The notes: a model not told the origin generated them from the sequence alone. Positions 27,917 through 37,334 are shown, counted from the first letter of the stretch. The stretch is 64,000 nt of DNA from Pseudomonas cedrina subsp. cedrina (GCF_001983175.1 NZ_MNPW01000003.1:372001-436000); one strand, 5' to 3'. Translations and numbers: made by a program.

Positions 27917-28287
27917 CATAACAAGAATAAAAAGCACCAAGCCTAATAAAAATAAGACGAAACGACTCTGACATAACAAAAACAACACGGCAGAGACGCA
28001 GCTAACAGATTTTTTTGGAGAAGATGTGCTTCGCAGGGTACGGCATGCCGAAACCCGCAACCGGATAGAGAAAAATAAAACTACCTCAGGTAGCTACCCA
28101 CTGGTTGGATCGTTAACGAAGAAGCAAGTCAGCGCTCAAAAAAATACGTTTGCTCTTGACCCCGGATGGGGGTCGCCAAAACAGCGGTAAAGGGTAACGG
28201 TTGCCAAAAACAACAATAGACCGCCCCTCAATAATAAAAAAAGAGCACGCAACGACAAATTAAAGGGGACCCTCGGGTCCCCTTTGT
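27917..28287 (+). ncRNA. crcY: CrcY-type small RNA (Crc/Hfq-sequestering, CrcZ family)
   Basis: The roughly 370-nt unit runs from a sigma-54 promoter to a strong terminator. It has no open frame with coding character. Six clusters match the A-rich catabolite-activity motif AANAANAA: near 27921 (AACAAGAATAAAAA), 27954, 27978, 28070, 28208 (CAAAAACAACAATAG) and 28230 (AATAATAAAAAAAG). These are the Hfq/Crc binding sites by which CrcZ/CrcY RNAs relieve catabolite repression. Length and position next to the HMG-CoA lyase gene agree with what is known of crcY in P. putida. It should be active when CbrAB senses a poor carbon source. Confidence 0.88.
28262..28285 (+). terminator. Terminator of crcY
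   Basis: A perfect 11-bp stem AAAGGGGACCC/GGGTCCCCTTT with a two-base loop lies at the 3' end of the small RNA. The T tract is short (three T's in the stem, then GTG), but the stem is very stable. Confidence 0.85.
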
Positions 28288-28332
28288 GCTTTCCGGGTTT
28301 GCACCCATGCTGAAATCACCGCTGATCAAAAA

Positions 28333-28431
28333 TGTGGGAGCGGCGGTTCGACGCTTCGACTTGCTCGCGGTGGTTCAGTTAATACATTTGGCGACTGATA
28401 CACCGCATTCGCGAGCAAGCCCGCTCCCACA
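28333..28431. repeat. REPIN between crcY and the acyl-CoA synthetase gene
   Basis: Ends TGTGGGAGCGG and CCGCTCCCACA with internal TTGCTCGCGG and GCGAGCAAGC arms form an inverted REP pair about 99 bp long. It is the same family as the element at 58118-58206. The left REP contains a short insertion (GTTCGACGCTTCGAC). No gene is in this stretch. Confidence 0.75.
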
Positions 28432-28445
28432 GTGGTTTTGTGCCG

Positions 28446-30083
28446 TTAGTTGGATCGGCTCCGCAGCTCTTCAATCGAAATCTCGCGCATGCGGAACTTC
28501 TGGATCTTGCCCGTTACCGTCATCGGAAATTCCTCCACGAACTTGAAGTGCTTGGGCGTCTTGAAGTGCGCAATGCGGCCCTTGCACCAGGTTTGCAGCT
28601 CAAGCTCATTGGCCACATGGCCTGGATGGAACTTGACCCAGGCGACGATGGCTTCACCGTAGCGCTCATCCGGAATGCCGATCACCTGCACATCCGCCAC
28701 TGCCGGGTGGGTGAAGAAAAATTCTTCCACTTCACGCGGATACACGTTCTCACCGCCACGAATGATCATGTCCTTGTTGCGCCCCGCGATGCACACGTAA
28801 CCATGGGCGTCCATGCTCGCCAGGTCGCCGGTGTGCATCCAGCCTGCGTCGTCGATGGCCTCGCGGGTGCCCTCCGGGTTGTTCCAATAGCCGAGCATCA
28901 CGCTGTAGCCACGCGTGCACAACTCGCCGATCTCGCCGCGCGCGACGGTGTTGCCGTCGGCGTCGATGATCTTGCTTTCCAGTTGCGGCTGGGTGCGACC
29001 GACGGTGGTCACGCGGCGCTCCAGGTCGTCATCGGCGCCGGTCTGCAACGACACCGGGCTGGTTTCGGTCATGCCATAGGCAATCTGCACCTCACGCATG
29101 TGCATCTCGCTGATCACCCGGCGCATCACTTCGATGGGGCACGTGGCCCCGGCCATGATGCCGGTGCGCAGGCTCGACAGGTCGAATTCGCCGAGGCGTG
29201 GGTGATCAAGCATGGCGATGAACATGGTGGGCACGCCGTAAAGGCCGGTGGCTTTTTCTTCGGCGACGGCGGTCAGCGTCAGCAACGGGTCGAAGCCGTC
29301 ATTGGGGTAGATCATGGTGGTGCCGTGGGTAATGCAGCCCAGGTTGCCCATCACCATGCCAAAGCAGTGATACAGCGGCACCGGAATCACCAGGCGATCC
29401 TGCGCGGTCAGGCCGAGGCTTTCGCCGACCATGTAGCCATTATTGAGGATGTTGTGGTGGCTGAGGGTGGCGCCTTTGGGGAAGCCGGTGGTGCCGGAGG
29501 TGTATTGGATATTCACCGGCTGGTCGACATGCAGGCTGGCTTGGCGGCGGTGCAGTTGTTCCGGCGGGACGCTTGCGCCCAGGGCCGATAGCTGCAACCA
29601 GGGCATGAAGCCTTCGGGCGGGTTGGAGTCGAGGCTGATGATGCCGCGCAGATCGGGTTGCAGTTCCTGCAACATCGCGTGGTAATCGGAGGACTTGAAC
29701 GACCCGGCGCACACCAGCCACTGGCAACCGGACTGCTTGAGCACGTAGTCCAATTCACTGCTGCGATACGCCGGGTTGATATTCACCAGGATCACCCCGA
29801 GCTTGGCGCTGGCGATCTGGCTGATGCACCACTCGGCGCAATTGGGCGCCCAGACACCCAGGCGGTCGCCGGTCTGCATGCCCAGCGCCAGGAACGCGCG
29901 CGCGTGCACGTCCACGGTCTCGGCCAATTGCCGCCAGGTGTAGCGCCGCTGTTGATGGCGCACTACCAGGGCTTCGCCATCGGGATAGCGGGCAACGGTC
30001 TGATCGAACGCCTGGCCGATGGTCTGCGTCAGCAAGGCCTTGTCCTGGGCGCCACGGCTGTAGCTCTGATTCGGTTGATCCAT
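28446..30083 (-). CDS. AMP-forming acyl-CoA synthetase of the liu locus
   Basis: A 545-residue ANL-superfamily ligase that should convert a carboxylic acid, ATP and CoA to an acyl-CoA. Motifs are [16 protein letters not shown] (P-loop, near residue 185), [12 protein letters not shown], the hinge region [20 protein letters not shown] and the catalytic lysine in [10 protein letters not shown]. The ATG at 30083 is supported by AGGGG five bases upstream; the frame opens earlier at 30200. It is divergent from liuA with shared LiuR-type boxes, so it probably activates branched-chain or isoprenoid-derived acids (for example isovalerate) for the liu pathway. The exact substrate is inferred. Confidence 0.9.
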   Translation of the reverse strand: MDQPNQSYSRGAQDKALLTQTIGQAFDQTVARYPDGEALVVRHQQRRYTWRQLAETVDVHARAFLALGMQTGDRLGVWAPNCAEWCISQIASAKLGVILVNINPAYRSSELDYVLKQSGCQWLVCAGSFKSSDYHAMLQELQPDLRGIISLDSNPPEGFMPWLQLSALGASVPPEQLHRRQASLHVDQPVNIQYTSGTTGFPKGATLSHHNILNNGYMVGESLGLTAQDRLVIPVPLYHCFGMVMGNLGCITHGTTMIYPNDGFDPLLTLTAVAEEKATGLYGVPTMFIAMLDHPRLGEFDLSSLRTGIMAGATCPIEVMRRVISEMHMREVQIAYGMTETSPVSLQTGADDDLERRVTTVGRTQPQLESKIIDADGNTVARGEIGELCTRGYSVMLGYWNNPEGTREAIDDAGWMHTGDLASMDAHGYVCIAGRNKDMIIRGGENVYPREVEEFFFTHPAVADVQVIGIPDERYGEAIVAWVKFHPGHVANELELQTWCKGRIAHFKTPKHFKFVEEFPMTVTGKIQKFRMREISIEELRSRSN

Positions 30084-30110
30084 AACGACCCCTGTTGTCT
30101 TTTTTGTAGG

Positions 30111-30170
30111 TTGACGTAAACGTAAACTACGATTGACAGCGCCGTAACGCAAGCTTACGTTAACGTAAAG
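30111..30170. promoter_or_regulatory. Divergent promoter region with two LiuR-type boxes
   Basis: Box 1, TTGACGTAAACGTAAA (30111-30126), and box 2, the perfect palindrome TTACGTTAACGTAA (30155-30168), lie between the acyl-CoA synthetase and liuA. They share the core ACGTWAACGTAA with the liuR box at 26392. A possible liuA promoter is TTGACA (30133-30138) with TACGTT 17 bp further on, overlapping box 2. Confidence 0.7.
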
Positions 30171-30233
30171 GTGAGCACCCTCCTCCGGCGTGCCATCCAC
30201 ACAAAAACAAAGCTCACATTAAGGTGCCTGTCC

Positions 30234-31397
30234 ATGAGTTACCCGTCCCTGAACTTCGCCCTCGGTGAAACCATCGACATGCTGCGCGACCAGGTGCAGT
30301 CCTTCGTGGGCAAGGAAATCGCGCCTCGCGCGGCCCAGATCGACATCGACAACCTGTTCCCCGCCGACCTGTGGCGCAAGTTCGGCGACATGGGCCTGCT
30401 CGGCATCACCGTACCGGAAGAATACGGCGGCGCCGGCCTGGGTTACCTGGCCCACGTGGTGGCGATGGAAGAGATCAGCCGGGGTTCGGCGTCGGTGGCG
30501 CTGTCCTACGGCGCGCATTCCAACCTGTGCGTGAACCAGATCAACCGCAACGGCAACCACGCACAGAAGCTCAAGTACCTGCCCAAGCTCATCAGCGGCG
30601 AGCACGTCGGCGCCCTGGCCATGAGCGAGCCGAACGCCGGTTCCGATGTGGTCTCGATGAAACTGCGCGCCGACAAACGCGGCGATCATTACGTGCTCAA
30701 CGGCAGCAAGACCTGGATCACCAATGGCCCCGATGCCAGCACCTACGTGATTTACGCCAAGACCGACCTGGAGAAAGGCGCCCACGGCATCACCGCTTTT
30801 ATCGTCGAGCGCGACTGGAAAGGCTTCAGCCGCAGCAACAAGTTCGACAAGCTGGGCATGCGCGGCTCCAACACCTGCGAATTGTTTTTCGATGACGTGC
30901 AGGTGCCCGAGGAAAACATCCTCGGCGTGCTCAATGGCGGTGTGAAAGTGCTGATGAGCGGCCTGGACTACGAACGCGTGGTGCTCTCCGGCGGCCCGAC
31001 CGGGATCATGCAGGCCTGCATGGACCTGATCGTGCCCTACATCCACGACCGCAAGCAGTTCGGCCAGAGCATCGGCGAATTCCAGTTGATCCAGGGCAAG
31101 GTGGCCGACATGTACACCCAGCTCAACGCCAGCCGCGCCTACCTCTACGCGGTGGCCCAGGCCTGCGAGCGTGGCGAAACCACGCGCAAGGACGCCGCCG
31201 GGGTGATCCTCTACAGCGCCGAGCGCGCCACACAGATGGCCCTCGACGCGATCCAGATCCTGGGCGGCAATGGCTATATCAACGAATTTCCCGCCGGTCG
31301 CCTGCTGCGCGACGCCAAGCTGTACGAAATCGGCGCGGGCACCAGTGAGATCCGGCGGATGCTGATCGGTCGCGAACTCTTCAACGAAACCCGCTGA
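30234..31397 (+). CDS. liuA: Isovaleryl-CoA dehydrogenase
   Basis: A 387-residue acyl-CoA dehydrogenase oxidising isovaleryl-CoA to 3-methylcrotonyl-CoA, first step of the liu pathway. Signatures are [14 protein letters not shown] (near residue 130), the loop [20 protein letters not shown], and [20 protein letters not shown] plus [17 protein letters not shown] at the C-terminus. The catalytic glutamate lies in [12 protein letters not shown] (E near residue 247), the position special to isovaleryl-CoA dehydrogenases. The ATG at 30234 gives the normal N-terminus; the frame opens 21 codons earlier. Confidence 0.96.
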   Translation: MSYPSLNFALGETIDMLRDQVQSFVGKEIAPRAAQIDIDNLFPADLWRKFGDMGLLGITVPEEYGGAGLGYLAHVVAMEEISRGSASVALSYGAHSNLCVNQINRNGNHAQKLKYLPKLISGEHVGALAMSEPNAGSDVVSMKLRADKRGDHYVLNGSKTWITNGPDASTYVIYAKTDLEKGAHGITAFIVERDWKGFSRSNKFDKLGMRGSNTCELFFDDVQVPEENILGVLNGGVKVLMSGLDYERVVLSGGPTGIMQACMDLIVPYIHDRKQFGQSIGEFQLIQGKVADMYTQLNASRAYLYAVAQACERGETTRKDAAGVILYSAERATQMALDAIQILGGNGYINEFPAGRLLRDAKLYEIGAGTSEIRRMLIGRELFNETR

Positions 31398-31408
31398 AGG
31401 AGCGCGCC

Positions 31409-33016
31409 ATGGCCACCTTGCACACCCAACTCAACCCCCGCTCGGCAGAGTTTGCCGCCAACAGCGCGGCGATGCGCCAACAGGTCGACGCCCTGCACAG
31501 CCTGCTTGCGCAGGTGCAGCAAGGCGGCGGCGCCAAGGCCCAGGAGCGCCACACCTCGCGCGGTAAGCTGCTGCCCCGCGAGCGCATCAACCGCCTGCTC
31601 GACCCCGGCTCGCCGTTTCTTGAGCTCAGCCAACTCGCCGCCCATCAGGTGTACGGCGAAGACGTGCCCGCCGCCGGCTTGATTGCCGGCATCGGCCGGG
31701 TGGAAGGTGTCGAATGCATGATCGTCGCCAACGATGCCACCGTCAAAGGCGGTTCCTACTACCCGCTCACCGTGAAAAAGCACCTGCGCGCGCAGACCAT
31801 CGCCGCGCAGAACCGCCTGCCGTGCATTTATCTGGTGGATTCCGGCGGCGCCAACCTGCCGCGTCAGGACGAGGTCTTCCCCGACCGCGAGCACTTCGGA
31901 CGGATCTTTTTCAACCAGGCCAACATGAGCGCCCAGGGCATCCCACAGATCGCCGTGGTGATGGGTTCATGCACCGCTGGCGGCGCCTATGTACCGGCCA
32001 TGGCGGATGAAGCGATCATGGTGCGCAACCAGGCAACGATCTTCCTCGCCGGCCCGCCGCTGGTGAAGGCGGCGACCGGTGAAGTGGTCAGCGCCGAAGA
32101 CCTCGGCGGCGCCGATGTGCACTGCAAAGTCTCCGGCGTGGCCGACCACTATGCCGAGAGCGATGAACACGCGCTGGCGCTGGCTCGACGCAGCGTGGCC
32201 AACCTCAATTGGCGCAAGCAGGGTGAGGTGCTGCAACGCGCGCCCGTGGCACCGCTGTACAGCAGCGAAGAGCTGTACGGCGTGATCCCGGCCGATGCCA
32301 AACAGCCTTTCGATGTGCGTGAAGTGATCGCACGGCTGGTGGACGGTTCGGTGTTCGATGAGTTCAAGGCGTTGTTCGGCACCACCCTGGTCTGTGGCTT
32401 TGCGCACCTGCACGGCTACCCGATTGCGATCCTGGCCAACAACGGGATTCTGTTTGCTGAAGCGGCGCAGAAAGGCGCGCACTTTATCGAACTGGCCTGC
32501 CAGCGTGGAATCCCGCTGCTATTCCTGCAGAACATCACCGGGTTCATGGTCGGCCAGAAATACGAGGCCGGCGGCATAGCCAAGCACGGCGCCAAGCTGG
32601 TCACCGCCGTAGCCTGCGCCAAGGTGCCGAAGTTCACGGTGATCATCGGCGGCAGTTTTGGTGCCGGTAACTACGGCATGTGCGGCCGCGCCTATGATCC
32701 GCGGTTCCTGTGGATGTGGCCCAATGCCCGCATTGGCGTGATGGGTGCCGAACAGGCGGCCGGCGTGCTGGTGCAGGTCAAGCGCGAGCAGGCTGAACGC
32801 GCGGGCACAGGTTTCAGCGCCGAGGAAGAGTCGGCGATCAAGCAACCGATCCTCGACCAGTACGAAACCCAGGGCCACCCCTACTACTCCAGCGCGCGCC
32901 TGTGGGACGACGGTGTCATCGACCCGATGCAGACCCGTGATGTGCTGGCCCTGGCTTTATCCGCTGCGCTGAACGCCCCCATCGAGCCGAGCCGCTTCGG
33001 CGTGTTCCGCATGTAA
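31409..33016 (+). CDS. liuB: Methylcrotonyl-CoA carboxylase, carboxyltransferase (beta) subunit
   Basis: A 535-residue carboxyltransferase that moves CO2 from biotin to 3-methylcrotonyl-CoA. Two crotonase-like halves are seen: [20 protein letters not shown] and [16 protein letters not shown] in the N-half; [20 protein letters not shown] and [20 protein letters not shown] in the C-half, which hold the oxyanion glycines. It lies 11 bp after liuA and 14 bp before liuC, within one operon. Confidence 0.96.
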   Translation: MATLHTQLNPRSAEFAANSAAMRQQVDALHSLLAQVQQGGGAKAQERHTSRGKLLPRERINRLLDPGSPFLELSQLAAHQVYGEDVPAAGLIAGIGRVEGVECMIVANDATVKGGSYYPLTVKKHLRAQTIAAQNRLPCIYLVDSGGANLPRQDEVFPDREHFGRIFFNQANMSAQGIPQIAVVMGSCTAGGAYVPAMADEAIMVRNQATIFLAGPPLVKAATGEVVSAEDLGGADVHCKVSGVADHYAESDEHALALARRSVANLNWRKQGEVLQRAPVAPLYSSEELYGVIPADAKQPFDVREVIARLVDGSVFDEFKALFGTTLVCGFAHLHGYPIAILANNGILFAEAAQKGAHFIELACQRGIPLLFLQNITGFMVGQKYEAGGIAKHGAKLVTAVACAKVPKFTVIIGGSFGAGNYGMCGRAYDPRFLWMWPNARIGVMGAEQAAGVLVQVKREQAERAGTGFSAEEESAIKQPILDQYETQGHPYYSSARLWDDGVIDPMQTRDVLALALSAALNAPIEPSRFGVFRM

Positions 33017-33030
33017 ATGGAGCTGTACCC

Positions 33031-33837
33031 ATGAGCGATTTCAACACCCTCGAACTGATCACCGACAGCCGTGGCTTTGCCACACTGTGGCTCAGTCGTG
33101 AAGCCAAGAACAATGCGTTCAACGCCGAGATGATCCGCGAGCTGATCATTGCCCTCGACCATGTACAGGGCGATCCGTCGCTGCGTTTCCTGGTACTGCG
33201 CGGGCGCGGCAAACATTTCAGCGCCGGCGCGGACCTGGCGTGGATGCAGCAATCGGCCGAGCTGGACTACCACACCAACCTGGACGACGCACGCGAACTG
33301 GCGGAACTGATGTACAACCTGGCCAAGTTGAAAATCCCGAGCCTGGCGGTGGTGCAAGGCGCTGCCTACGGCGGCGCGCTGGGCTTGATCAGTTGCTGCG
33401 ACATGGCGATTGGCGCGGATGACGCGCAGTTCTGCCTGTCGGAAGTGCGCATTGGCCTGGCACCGGCGGTGATCAGTCCGTTCGTGGTGCAGGCCATCGG
33501 TGAACGCGCGGCGCGGCGCTATGCGCTGACCGCCGAGCGCTTTGGCGGGCAGCGTGCCCGCGATATCGGTTTATTGGCAGAAAGCTATCCCACCGACGAG
33601 CTGGATCAGCACGTGGAACACTGGATCGCCAACCTGCTGCAAAACAGCCCGGCGGCGATGCGCGCCAGCAAGGACTTGCTGCGCGAAGTGGGCAACGGGG
33701 CGCTCACGCCGGCCCTGCGCCGCTACTGCGAAAATGCCATTGCGCGTATTCGCGTCAGCGCCGAGGGCCAGGAAGGCCTGCGCGCCTTCCTGCAAAAACG
33801 TCCACCCCACTGGCAGCCTCAGGAGCCGCGCTCATGA
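33031..33837 (+). CDS. liuC: Methylglutaconyl-CoA hydratase
   Basis: A 268-residue enoyl-CoA hydratase/isomerase-family enzyme, expected to hydrate 3-methylglutaconyl-CoA to HMG-CoA. Motifs are GRGKHFSAGADLAWMQ (oxyanion loop, near residue 55) and VQGAAYGGALGLISCCDMAI (near residue 108), followed by EVRIGLAPAVISPFV. The stop overlaps the liuD start by four bases. Confidence 0.95.
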   Translation: MSDFNTLELITDSRGFATLWLSREAKNNAFNAEMIRELIIALDHVQGDPSLRFLVLRGRGKHFSAGADLAWMQQSAELDYHTNLDDARELAELMYNLAKLKIPSLAVVQGAAYGGALGLISCCDMAIGADDAQFCLSEVRIGLAPAVISPFVVQAIGERAARRYALTAERFGGQRARDIGLLAESYPTDELDQHVEHWIANLLQNSPAAMRASKDLLREVGNGALTPALRRYCENAIARIRVSAEGQEGLRAFLQKRPPHWQPQEPRS

Positions 33838-35759
33838 GCACATTGACGACGCTGCTGGTGGCCAACCGTGGCGAGATCGCTTGCCGGGTGATGCGCACCG
33901 CCAAGGCGATGGGCCTGACCACCGTGGCCGTGCACAGCGCCATCGACCGCGATGCCCGCCACAGCCGCGAGGCCGATATTCGTGTTGACTTGGGCGGTAG
34001 CAAGGCCACTGACAGTTACCTGCAGATCGACAAGCTGATCGCCGCCGCCCAGGCCAGTGGCGCCCAGGCGATCCATCCGGGTTATGGTTTTTTGTCGGAG
34101 AACGCCGGGTTTGCCCGCGCGATCGAAGCGGCAGGCTTGATCTTCCTCGGCCCGCCCGCCTCGGCCATCGATGCCATGGGCAGCAAATCGGCCGCCAAGG
34201 CGTTGATGGAAACCGCCGGCGTGCCCCTGGTGCCGGGTTATCACGGCCAAGCCCAGGACCTGGAAACCTTCCGCGCGGCCTGCGAGCGCATCGGCTATCC
34301 GGTGCTGCTCAAGGCCACGGCCGGTGGCGGTGGCAAGGGCATGAAGGTGGTCGAGGACGTCAGCCAGTTGGCCGAGGCTCTGGCCTCTGCCCAGCGTGAG
34401 GCGCTGTCGTCCTTCGGCAATGGGCAGATGCTGGTGGAAAAATACCTGCTCAAGCCGCGTCACGTGGAGATTCAGGTGTTCGCCGACAAGCATGGGCATT
34501 GCCTGTACCTCAATGAACGCGATTGTTCGATCCAGCGTCGCCACCAAAAAGTCGTCGAGGAAGCGCCGGCGCCAGGCCTGAGCGCTGGACAACGCAAGGC
34601 CATGGGCGAAGCCGCCGTGCGTGCGGCCCAGGCCATTGGTTATGTCGGCGCGGGCACTGTGGAATTTTTGCTGGACGCGCGCGGCGAGTTCTTCTTCATG
34701 GAAATGAACACGCGGCTGCAGGTGGAACACCCGGTGACCGAGGCGATTACCGGTCTCGACCTGGTTGCCTGGCAGATCCGTGTCGCCCAGGGCGAGGCGC
34801 TGCCGATCACCCAGGAACAGGTGCCGCTGACCGGCCATGCCATCGAAGTGCGGCTGTATGCCGAGGACCCGGCCACTGATTTTCTGCCTGCCACCGGCCA
34901 GCTCACGCTGTACCGCGAGTGCGCGCCGGGCCTGGGCCGTCGGGTGGACAGCGGCGTCGAACAAGGCGACAGCGTGTCGCCCTTCTACGACCCCATGCTC
35001 GGCAAGCTGATTGCCTGGGGCGAAGACCGTGAACAGGCGCGACTGCGGTTGCTGGGCATGCTTGATGAGTTCGCCGTTGGCGGCCTGAAGACCAACCTGG
35101 GCTTTTTGCGGCGCATTATCGGGCACCCGGCGTTCGCCGCAGCGGAGCTGGATACCGGGTTCATTCCGCGTTATCAGGATGAGTTGCTGCCGGCCCCAGG
35201 GGAACTGAGCGATGCATTCTGGCAGGCGGCGGGCGCGGCCTTCATGCAGAGCTTGCCGGCCGGGGACGGTCCTTGGGCCGACAAACGAGGGTTTCGCGCC
35301 GGATTGCCTGCCGAGGTGTCCCTGCACCTGAGCTGCAACGGCCAGGATTGTCTGGTGACACTGGCCGCGGACGCACCGCAGTTGAAGGGCGAACATCTGC
35401 TGATCGAGCAACAAGGCGTGCGTCGCCGTCATCTGGCGGTACGTGATGACCGTACGCTGTATCTGCGCTGGGACGGCGAAATGCATGGCGTAACGCTGTT
35501 CGACCCGATTGCGGCGGTCGAGGCTAATCAGTCCCAACAGGGCGGCCTGACGGCGCCGATGAACGGCAGCATCGTTCGGGTGTTGGTTGAGGCGGGCCAA
35601 CACGTCGAGGCCGGGGCGCAGTTGGTGGTGCTGGAAGCCATGAAGATGGAACACAGCATCCGCGCGCCCCAGGCCGGGGTGATCAAGGCGCTGTTCTGCC
35701 ACGAAGGCGAAATGGTTGCAGAAGGTTGCGCGCTGGTGGAGCTGGAAGCGGCTAGCTAG
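33834..35759 (+). CDS. liuD: Methylcrotonyl-CoA carboxylase, biotin-containing (alpha) subunit
   Basis: A 641-residue protein with an N-terminal biotin carboxylase (about 1-450), a linker domain and a C-terminal biotinyl domain. Motifs are YGFLSENAGFA, the glycine-rich ATP loop KATAGGGGKGMK (near residue 160), FMEMNTRLQVEHPVTE, and the biotinylation site EAMKMEHS (Lys near residue 604). It carboxylates biotin for LiuB. The last four bases overlap the end of the convergent S24-type gene. Confidence 0.96.
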   Translation: MSTLTTLLVANRGEIACRVMRTAKAMGLTTVAVHSAIDRDARHSREADIRVDLGGSKATDSYLQIDKLIAAAQASGAQAIHPGYGFLSENAGFARAIEAAGLIFLGPPASAIDAMGSKSAAKALMETAGVPLVPGYHGQAQDLETFRAACERIGYPVLLKATAGGGGKGMKVVEDVSQLAEALASAQREALSSFGNGQMLVEKYLLKPRHVEIQVFADKHGHCLYLNERDCSIQRRHQKVVEEAPAPGLSAGQRKAMGEAAVRAAQAIGYVGAGTVEFLLDARGEFFFMEMNTRLQVEHPVTEAITGLDLVAWQIRVAQGEALPITQEQVPLTGHAIEVRLYAEDPATDFLPATGQLTLYRECAPGLGRRVDSGVEQGDSVSPFYDPMLGKLIAWGEDREQARLRLLGMLDEFAVGGLKTNLGFLRRIIGHPAFAAAELDTGFIPRYQDELLPAPGELSDAFWQAAGAAFMQSLPAGDGPWADKRGFRAGLPAEVSLHLSCNGQDCLVTLAADAPQLKGEHLLIEQQGVRRRHLAVRDDRTLYLRWDGEMHGVTLFDPIAAVEANQSQQGGLTAPMNGSIVRVLVEAGQHVEAGAQLVVLEAMKMEHSIRAPQAGVIKALFCHEGEMVAEGCALVELEAAS

Positions 35760-36388
35760 AACTTTGCCGTGGCTTGGACGACAACGCCCAAAATGCGGCA
35801 ATCGTCGGTCAACAGCTGTTTGGGGTACGTGGGGTTGAGCGGTATCAGGTAGCGCTGGCCGCTCTCTTCCAGCAACTGGCGAAAGGTCGCCTGGGGGCTC
35901 TCGGCCCATTGGGCGACTACCAGTTTGCCGGGCTCGGCGGCAATGGCCGGATCGACCAGGATCATCATGCCCGCACTGATGCTCAGGCCGCTGGGGGCGG
36001 TCATGGCGTCGCCCGTGACCGGCAGCCAGAACGCGTCGCCCTGGGCGTGGTAGTCCGTCAGCTCGAAACGGGCCGGGCCATAAGAGGCGCGTTCTTCGCG
36101 GATTTCGCACAGCCCTTTCCAATCGCTGACCGGGTAGCGGAAATACGGGTTGTAGCTTTTCTCCTGGGTCTCTTCATCGGCCCGCTCGCGAATATCCAGC
36201 GCGACCTCCAGGTACCCCAGGCCCAGCGCCACCAGCACCCGGTTCATGTCCGCCAGGCTTGGCGCACGGCGCTTGTTGAGCCAATGGCCCACGCCGCCCT
36301 GGGACATGCCCAAGCGTTCAGCCAGCTCACCCTGCGTGACCTTGCGGTCTTCCATGTTGGTCCTGACCAACGCGATCCATTTATCCAT
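35756..36388 (-). CDS. HTH / S24 (LexA-CI-like) repressor lacking the Ser-Lys dyad
   Basis: A 210-residue protein with a Cro/CI-type HTH (about residues 17-40, VTQGELAERLGMSQGGVGHW) and a C-terminal S24 peptidase-like domain. In LexA/CI/PrtR proteins the cleavage serine lies in GDSM and the lysine in a later VTVK-like strand. Here the corresponding sequences are GDAM (Ala128) and ATFRQL (Arg170). The fold appears intact but self-cleavage should be impossible, so it is probably a constitutive or ligand-controlled repressor and not an SOS switch. No phage genes are nearby. Its end overlaps liuD by four bases; the divergent DUF6124 gene may be a target. Confidence 0.87.
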   Translation of the reverse strand: MDKWIALVRTNMEDRKVTQGELAERLGMSQGGVGHWLNKRRAPSLADMNRVLVALGLGYLEVALDIRERADEETQEKSYNPYFRYPVSDWKGLCEIREERASYGPARFELTDYHAQGDAFWLPVTGDAMTAPSGLSISAGMMILVDPAIAAEPGKLVVAQWAESPQATFRQLLEESGQRYLIPLNPTYPKQLLTDDCRILGVVVQATAKF

Positions 36389-36518
36389 GGCGCCGACAAT
36401 ACGTCACAGGGTTTTCAGGGCAATAAACAGTTTGTAGTAATCCATAAAACGACATAAATACGATACGTACTATCATCGGACATAAGGTTTTCGACACCCC
36501 TCCAAGAGTAGCCCCCTT

Positions 36519-36869
36519 ATGACGACAAGCCCGTACCTCCTGCCCGAAATCCCTGAAGACACTGAGCTGCACGACCTGCGCAGCAGCGGTGCCGCCAAGC
36601 GCGCGCTCGACTTTTACTTGAAAGAAGATATGTCTGCCTCATCTGCGGACGGAGCCCTGTTTGCCATCAAGCCAGGCATCAGTCACGAGGAAGCCCTGGT
36701 GCATGCCTCGGACCTGCTGCGCAGCGCCGCGGCCACCGCCTATGAATCAGCGAGCAGCCATCAGGGCAGCCATCGCGACCTGGCGTTTTCAGTGGTGTAT
36801 TTGATCGATATGGCGAAGGCAATGGTGGAGCGGTCGCTGCAGGAACCGCAGGCGCAAGCGAACGCATGA
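36519..36869 (+). CDS. DUF6124-like small protein
   Basis: A 116-residue soluble protein that resembles the Pseudomonas DUF6124 family. It has a disordered N-terminus, then a short strand-like segment LFAIKPGISHEEALVHASDLL and two helices ending with a DMAKAMVERSL pattern. No enzymatic motif and no signal peptide are seen; function unknown. It is divergent from the S24-type repressor across 130 bp that contain the dyad GATA-CGTAC-TATC (near 36460), a possible operator. Confidence 0.6.
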   Translation: MTTSPYLLPEIPEDTELHDLRSSGAAKRALDFYLKEDMSASSADGALFAIKPGISHEEALVHASDLLRSAAATAYESASSHQGSHRDLAFSVVYLIDMAKAMVERSLQEPQAQANA

Positions 36870-36912
36870 GCCGACGCGGAGAAAAATATTTCTATCCCAT
36901 GGATAAAAACAT

Positions 36913-36941
36913 TTGACTTGCAAATGATAATGATTATTATT
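36913..36941 (+). promoter_or_regulatory. prrF promoter covered by a Fur box
   Basis: TTGACT (36913-36918) and TATTAT (36935-36940) form a sigma-70 promoter with a 16-bp spacer. The 19-mer AATGATAATGATTATTATT (36923-36941) matches the Fur consensus closely and covers the spacer and -10. Iron-replete Fur should silence the RNA. Confidence 0.85.
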
Positions 36942-36947
36942 GGACCC

Positions 36948-37062
36948 AGCTGATCGCGAGATCAGTCGATAGACCAAGGGACCTTAGGTCGGACTCTTGG
37001 AATATCTCCTCATCAGGCTAATCACGGTTTTTGACCCGGCTCTTTGGCCGGGTCTTTTTTTT
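36948..37062 (+). ncRNA. prrF: PrrF-type iron-responsive small RNA
   Basis: An RNA of about 115 nt behind a Fur-controlled promoter. It contains the PrrF-like core TCGCGAGATCAG near the 5' end and the conserved 3' part ATCACGGTTTTTGACCCGGC leading into the terminator. PrrF RNAs act with Hfq under iron starvation to repress mRNAs for non-essential iron proteins, the functional match of RyhB. The size equals the known P. aeruginosa PrrF RNAs (about 110-120 nt). Only one copy lies in the window. In P. aeruginosa the two copies are in tandem. Confidence 0.9.
37033..37062 (+). terminator. Rho-independent terminator of prrF
   Basis: Stem GACCCGGC/GCCGGGTC with loop TCTTTG followed by eight T's. 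Confidence 0.93.
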
Positions 37063-37334
37063 GCCAGTTTCCCTGGCATGGCTTCAGGCTAATGAAGACT
37101 GTGTGTTGCTCAATGGCGCGCATGGTAGCAAAAGACTATCTGCGAATGAAAGCCAGCCGAACGCTGCGGCCCGGATCATTGCGAAACAGCGCTTGAGAAT
37201 CAATCTCATGGCTCCTGAGCGGCGGCGGCGTCAAAGATGGTGCCCCCTTCCCCCCGCAACAATTTTGCATCCAGTCTTTACCACACTCCTGTGTAATATA
37301 TCCGCCACAACACTCATATCCAGGCAACCCGACT
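37063..37334. other. Intergenic stretch between prrF and the carboxypeptidase gene
   Basis: No gene is visible in these 272 bp. A dyad TGAGAATCAATCTCA (37194-37208) resembles a weak Fur-type box, but its place 130 bp ahead of the carboxypeptidase gene and its imperfect match leave its role open. Confidence 0.4.

Noticed and set aside
33819..36122. 767-codon minus-strand frame opposite liuD
   Set aside because: It is a shadow of liuD, with His/Gln/Arg-rich composition and no motif; it also crosses the S24-type gene in another frame.
35756..36869. Prophage remnant suggested by a CI-like repressor
   Set aside because: No integrase, structural, lysis or attachment sequences are seen on either side; the flanks are liuD, prrF and a peptidase gene.
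37194..37208. TGAGAATCAATCTCA as a Fur box
   Set aside because: The dyad is short and imperfect, and no promoter or iron gene is attached to it, unlike the clear box at 36923-36941.
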